A stretch of DNA of 64,000 bases, from positions 2,729,520 through 2,793,519 of the forward strand of contig CM029393.1 in the NCBI GenBank assembly GCA_017165825.1. The letters run 5' to 3'. The DNA is from Hepsetus odoe (taxonomy: Eukaryota; Chordata; Actinopteri; Characiformes; Hepsetidae). Made by a program: the position numbers and the translations under genes. The notes under the pieces were generated by a model. It was not told the DNA's origin, did not search any database, and saw nothing but the letters and a program-made list of their open reading frames with translations. Of this stretch, positions 60,615 through 64,000 are shown piece after piece. Position 1 is the first letter of the stretch; the number at the start of each line of letters is the position of its first letter.

Positions 60615-60870
60615 TGGAGCAGCGGTGGCCTTGTGGTTACGAACGAGGCCCCAGGATCTGAAGGTCATGGGTTTAAATCCCAGACCAGCAGGTTGCCCTG
60701 AGGTACCATTGAGCAAGGTATCATCCTCTTCACTGCTACCCGGGTGCCCAATATGGCTGCCCCTAGCTGCTCTTGTGTTTAAGGATTAAATACAAAGGAT
60801 GCATTTTGTTGTGGTTCACTGTGCGCTGTGCGGTATGCTCACAACGAAAAGTTGTCACTTTCACTTTCAC
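60615..60870 (+). mobile_element. SINE family B, full length
   Basis: It has the head GGAGCAGCGGTGGCCTTGTG, box B GGGTTTAAATCCC, the body GGTTGCCCTGAGGTACCATT, and the tail GTTGTCACTTTCACTTTCAC. It is parallel to the copy 150 bp upstream. Confidence 0.88.
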
Positions 60871-61798
60871 AGTGTGGAAATTCTGGGTAAATTGTGATAT
60901 TTGACGTTAAAATAAAATTAACAATTAAGTAATAATTAAGATAAATAAAACTGGACAGAAATGTCAGTGCTTGACAAATCCAAGAAGAAATTGCAAAAAG
61001 TAAATGAAATTACCTGACATTCATTAGCTTACATAAGCACCCCCTTTAACACCCCTCCTTCCACCAACAACTCTGTCCTAACCCAAACACCACCTCCTCA
61101 TCTCCATCCATCTCCCAGTTCACTTATTATCGAACCCTGGTTAGTCATTTTTTATCAGCATTTGCATAGGGAAGGCTCCACCTTAACTGTTAGAGTATGG
61201 CATATCTGTGTAATTTAGCTATCCTGAGAAGGGAAATGCAGGTAAACAAGGCATTACTGCTTTCTGACGAGATGTTTGTGCCGATGAAGTCAAAACATTT
61301 TAGTTGAATATCTCAAGGAGCTGGCTCACCATTGTAAGATATGTGTGTTTTACTCTGTATGATTACACCACATGGCTGTTGTGCAATTCTGACATCTCGG
61401 CGAAAGCTTTCAAAACAAGCATTGTGGTGCATGACATTCGCTGACAGCCTCGTAGCTTGAATGGAAAAGGCTGACAGGTTTACAGTGCAACGCAAAGGCA
61501 GGGATGGGGCAGAGGCAGCCTCCATGGAGAGGAACTGTCTCCGGGTTTCTCTTTCTCTGCTTACTGAGAAAAGATTAGACAAAGTTATTTTAGAGAGACC
61601 AAAAGAAAGAGAGCAGACTGCCAAAAATTATTGCCAAGATGGGTAGCAGACTATGAAATTCAAATGTGGACCCTATTTGCTGGCAGACAAGTCGGCCTCC
61701 TTCTCAGGTGAAAGGCGGCAAGATGTGTGAGATGCAAAGAGATGTTGCTGCTGATAAGCTTTCGAACGGAATAATGCATGTATAATCAATGAAGGAAT

Positions 61799-61871
61799 GT
61801 TTACCTTTCTCCGGCTGTGGATCTAAATTACTTTGGGCTACGACTCCCTCCAATTAAGCTATAGGTAAACA
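61799..61871. promoter_or_regulatory. pair of inverted forkhead motifs
   Basis: TGTTTAC at 61799-61805 and GTAAACA at 61865-61871 are perfect forkhead cores in opposite orientation, 59 bp apart, in a unique stretch of intron 11. They are followed by homeodomain-like TCATTAATAATTCAT near 61920. Confidence 0.28.
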
Positions 61872-62575
61872 TTGCAGTGAGATTAGAGCACCAGCTCACG
61901 TTTTGGGAGGGATTTTAGCCTCATTAATAATTCATGTAACTTAATTGCTGGCATGAGGACAAGAGAAAGTTAGGAGACGGCAAGGACATGAAGAGAAGCT
62001 CGGGTTGCTGGATGAAGGGTTCAGAAAAGGTATAATGATGTTTTGATGCCACAGCACAGTAACAGACACATTACATGTCCACAGTCAGAATCCAGAAATT
62101 TTAATAATGAACAATAATGAAAAAAAATTGCACACATTCTGGCCAGATGTTATGTACAGAAAAGCAGGATGACCATAAAGGCCCATAAACATTATAATCC
62201 GTCCCATTCAGATCCTTTGGGGGGCAAAACTTTTGGGGGATCATGACAACAGTGGGTAGAGATTATACACATGCTGTTGATTTGTTGATTGCACATTTCT
62301 CTCATAGCTGGGTTGGACTCCAGCACCCCCCCGCAACCCCACTTGGGACAAGCGGCAGAAAATGACTGACTTGATGACATTTCTCTCATTACTAGTTTTA
62401 CCTCTAATAAAACCATTTTTGTGCCCATTTTTTGAGACTTTTTTCATCAGTGGCTGCAGCAATTGGCTGGAAGTCAGAACCTCAACCATGTATTGGAAGA
62501 ATGTGCACCATCAGCCTGAACACTCAGGATAAACATATATAAGAAGACAAAGTGCAAAAACTGCTGTAACGTGGC

Positions 62576-62722
62576 TGTAAGGTTGCCCTGAGATGCCTTT
62601 ACTGCTCCCTGGGTGCTTTGAATAGCTGCCCCCTGCGGCACGGTGTGTAGGGGTGAAAAGCAGAGGTCGCGTTTCACTGTCTGCTGTGCCGTGTTTCACA
62701 ATGACAAATAGTCACTTTCACT
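62576..62722 (+). mobile_element. SINE family B, 5'-truncated
   Basis: It starts within the body at AGGTTGCCCTGAGATGCC and runs through AATAGCTGCCCCCTGCGGCA and CAGAGGTCGC to the tail TAGTCACTTTCACT. The tRNA-like head is missing, as expected for an incomplete reverse-transcribed copy. Confidence 0.82.
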
Positions 62723-62889
62723 CCATCACCAGACTGAACCTTTAACTATTGTTTTGTCTTTGATAACAACTCTGTTATTTTGCTGTGCCTTTTAAATTTT
62801 GCATGCTATAAGTTTGCTGTAAATGGGCAGCGCTAAATGTATATTGTGAGAAAAATTACAGTCTTGGTGAACTGCCTTTTCTTCTAAAA

Positions 62890-63130
62890 TTAAAGATATT
62901 AATATGGGATTTGTCACCCTATGCTACAATAGCAGCCTGGACTCTTCTGGGAAGATTTTACACTAGATGTTGAAACATTGCTGTGAAGATTTGATTGCAT
63001 TCATCCACAAGATTATTACTGATGTCCAGCATGGATGTTTGATGACTAGTTCTGCATTCCAGTTCATCCTAAAAATACACAACAAAAATCACAAAGCTCC
63101 ACAGCCCAGTATTGCCTTTATGCCCCAGTA
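62890..63130. mobile_element. fragment of dispersed DNA-transposon-like repeat
   Basis: It shares GATTTGATTGCATTCATCCA and the CTTTATGCCC block with the copy at 40440-40735. Neither terminus is clear. Confidence 0.5.
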
Positions 63131-63136
63131 ATGCAG

Positions 63137-63310
63137 TGATTCCCAACACCTAGACCTTGGCGCCCCCTGGTCTGCGTATTTTAGGCTTTACTTGCTCCCG
63201 TCACACCTGATCCAACTAATCAGCTCATAAATGTCTTTCCTGTGCTGAAGTGGGTTTGTTAGAGCTGTAAAACACTAAATCTGCAAGGAAGGGGACTTCA
63301 GGACCTGCAC
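63137..63310. mobile_element. possible MITE
   Basis: The halves TTACTTGCTCCCGTCACACC and GGTTTGTTAGAGCTGTAAAA are rough reverse complements around a centre with CAACTAATCAGCTCATAAAT. This resembles a common fish palindromic non-autonomous DNA element, from memory. Confidence 0.45.
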
Positions 63311-64000
63311 AGGGAAACTTTGCACTAGTTGACACTTTGCAGTGTGTGCCTCCCAACTGGTGGTAACCCTGTAGCCTGGATAAAGGCCTGCTAAATGATG
63401 AACTTTCCAGCATCCTACAGCGTCTCTCCCCACTTGACGTGTGTGTGTCTGTCTACACGGGTCTGGCTGCTTTGGTCTCCTGTGGCTAGTACTTGAGGAC
63501 CATCGGTGCTTTATAGCCATGACTGCGGTGGGCCTGCAGATGGAAGCAGCTGGAGCCACAGCTGGGGCAAAACAGCAGGAGCTCCTCATGTGCTGGACTT
63601 TATGATGGCCATGGAGAGCAGCTGCGGGATTTAGCAGGGCTCAACACCGGACAACCAATGTCTGCTTTGACGAGGCCTAGCATAAAACTTAGACCCCTTT
63701 TTTTTCCCAGATTTCTCCTAACTGACTAAACCCAGCTCATGTGATATCACGCTAACTGGTAATTAAAAGCAAAAGTAAATTATGAACTTTTAAGTTATAA
63801 GAGTGAAGAATACTCTTAAAAAATAAACTTCCAGCCCTAGTAAACTTAAAATGATTTTTACTATTGTTAAACAAATATGGATCTATAAAAGGTATAAAGT
63901 AACAACAGTCTGTGTCTATATAAAGTGAAAAGGATGGTATGTGATGTATATGAAATGGAGTTAAGAATACAAAACACAAGGGAAAAGGCGATTATAAGCA

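Larger units (their letters stand above)
55604..64000 (+). other. ephb2: ephb2 intron 11, 5' part (continues downstream)
   Basis: The stretch after the exon 11 donor GTGAGT shows no further kinase exon up to the end of the window, so the intron is at least 8.4 kb. It holds an 84-bp GT microsatellite (56378-56461), a tRNA-Glu-like pseudogene (60133-60204), three plus-strand SINE copies (60215-60465, 60615-60870, 62576-62722), and two DNA transposon-type fragments near 62890-63310. Stretches 58080-58400 and 61740-62010 are candidates for conserved noncoding DNA. I see nothing in 55720-56340, 56580-58060, 58410-60120 or 63320-64000. Confidence 0.85.

Noticed and set aside
55604..64000. Search for the next kinase exon with HRDLAARN and DFG
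   Set aside because: No such coding sequence is visible in any frame, so it must lie downstream of the window.
1..64000. CRISPR arrays, phage, operons or defence systems
   Set aside because: The DNA is plainly a vertebrate intron-exon locus. The regular repeats are minisatellites and microsatellites without spacers.

Overview
The window is vertebrate nuclear DNA, almost certainly from a teleost fish. It carries the middle of one protein-coding gene on the + strand, an Eph receptor tyrosine kinase that I identify as ephb2. Eight GT-AG exons (156, 336, 125, 163, 109, 65, 123 and 248 nt) join in frame into about 441 codons. They run from the cysteine-rich module through both fibronectin type III domains, the transmembrane helix and the juxtamembrane segment to the N-lobe of the kinase. 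The signal peptide, the ligand-binding domain, the rest of the kinase, the SAM domain and the PDZ motif lie outside the window. The joined protein is nearly identical to mammalian EphB2 as I remember it. I cannot tell which fish duplicate (ephb2a or ephb2b) this is.

Layout: 1-13787 is the 3' part of the intron before the first exon seen, here called intron 3 by the human EPHB2 exon count. Exon 4 is at 13788-13943, exon 5 at 17664-17999, then a 22.8-kb intron 5, exon 6 at 40781-40905, exon 7 at 44220-44382, exon 8 at 47110-47218, exon 9 at 47656-47720, a 7-kb intron 9 holding a LINE, exon 10 at 54689-54811, exon 11 at 55356-55603, and at least 8.4 kb of intron 11. About 98% of the window is intron.

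The introns are rich in teleost-type repeats. There are at least five Tc1/mariner-like DNA transposon copies, all broken or internally deleted. There is a minus-strand non-LTR retrotransposon with its endonuclease region and 5' end but with the reverse transcriptase core missing. Two families of tRNA-headed SINEs occur, several as close inverted pairs. Other items are a family ending in ATGG repeats, a tRNA-Glu-like pseudogene, a degenerate 39-bp minisatellite, and many CA, GA, CT and tetranucleotide microsatellites. The abundant Tc1-like and SINE copies and long CA tracts are what point to a fish.

I found no second gene, no CRISPR array, no operon and no clearly new biological system. The points most worth a second look are a tandem CAGCAG acceptor at exon 9 that could add one serine just inside the membrane, a nested inverted arrangement of two Tc1 copies around a SINE, the core-deleted LINE, the tRNA-Glu-like pseudogene, and several unique intronic stretches with clustered transcription-factor motifs that could be enhancers.
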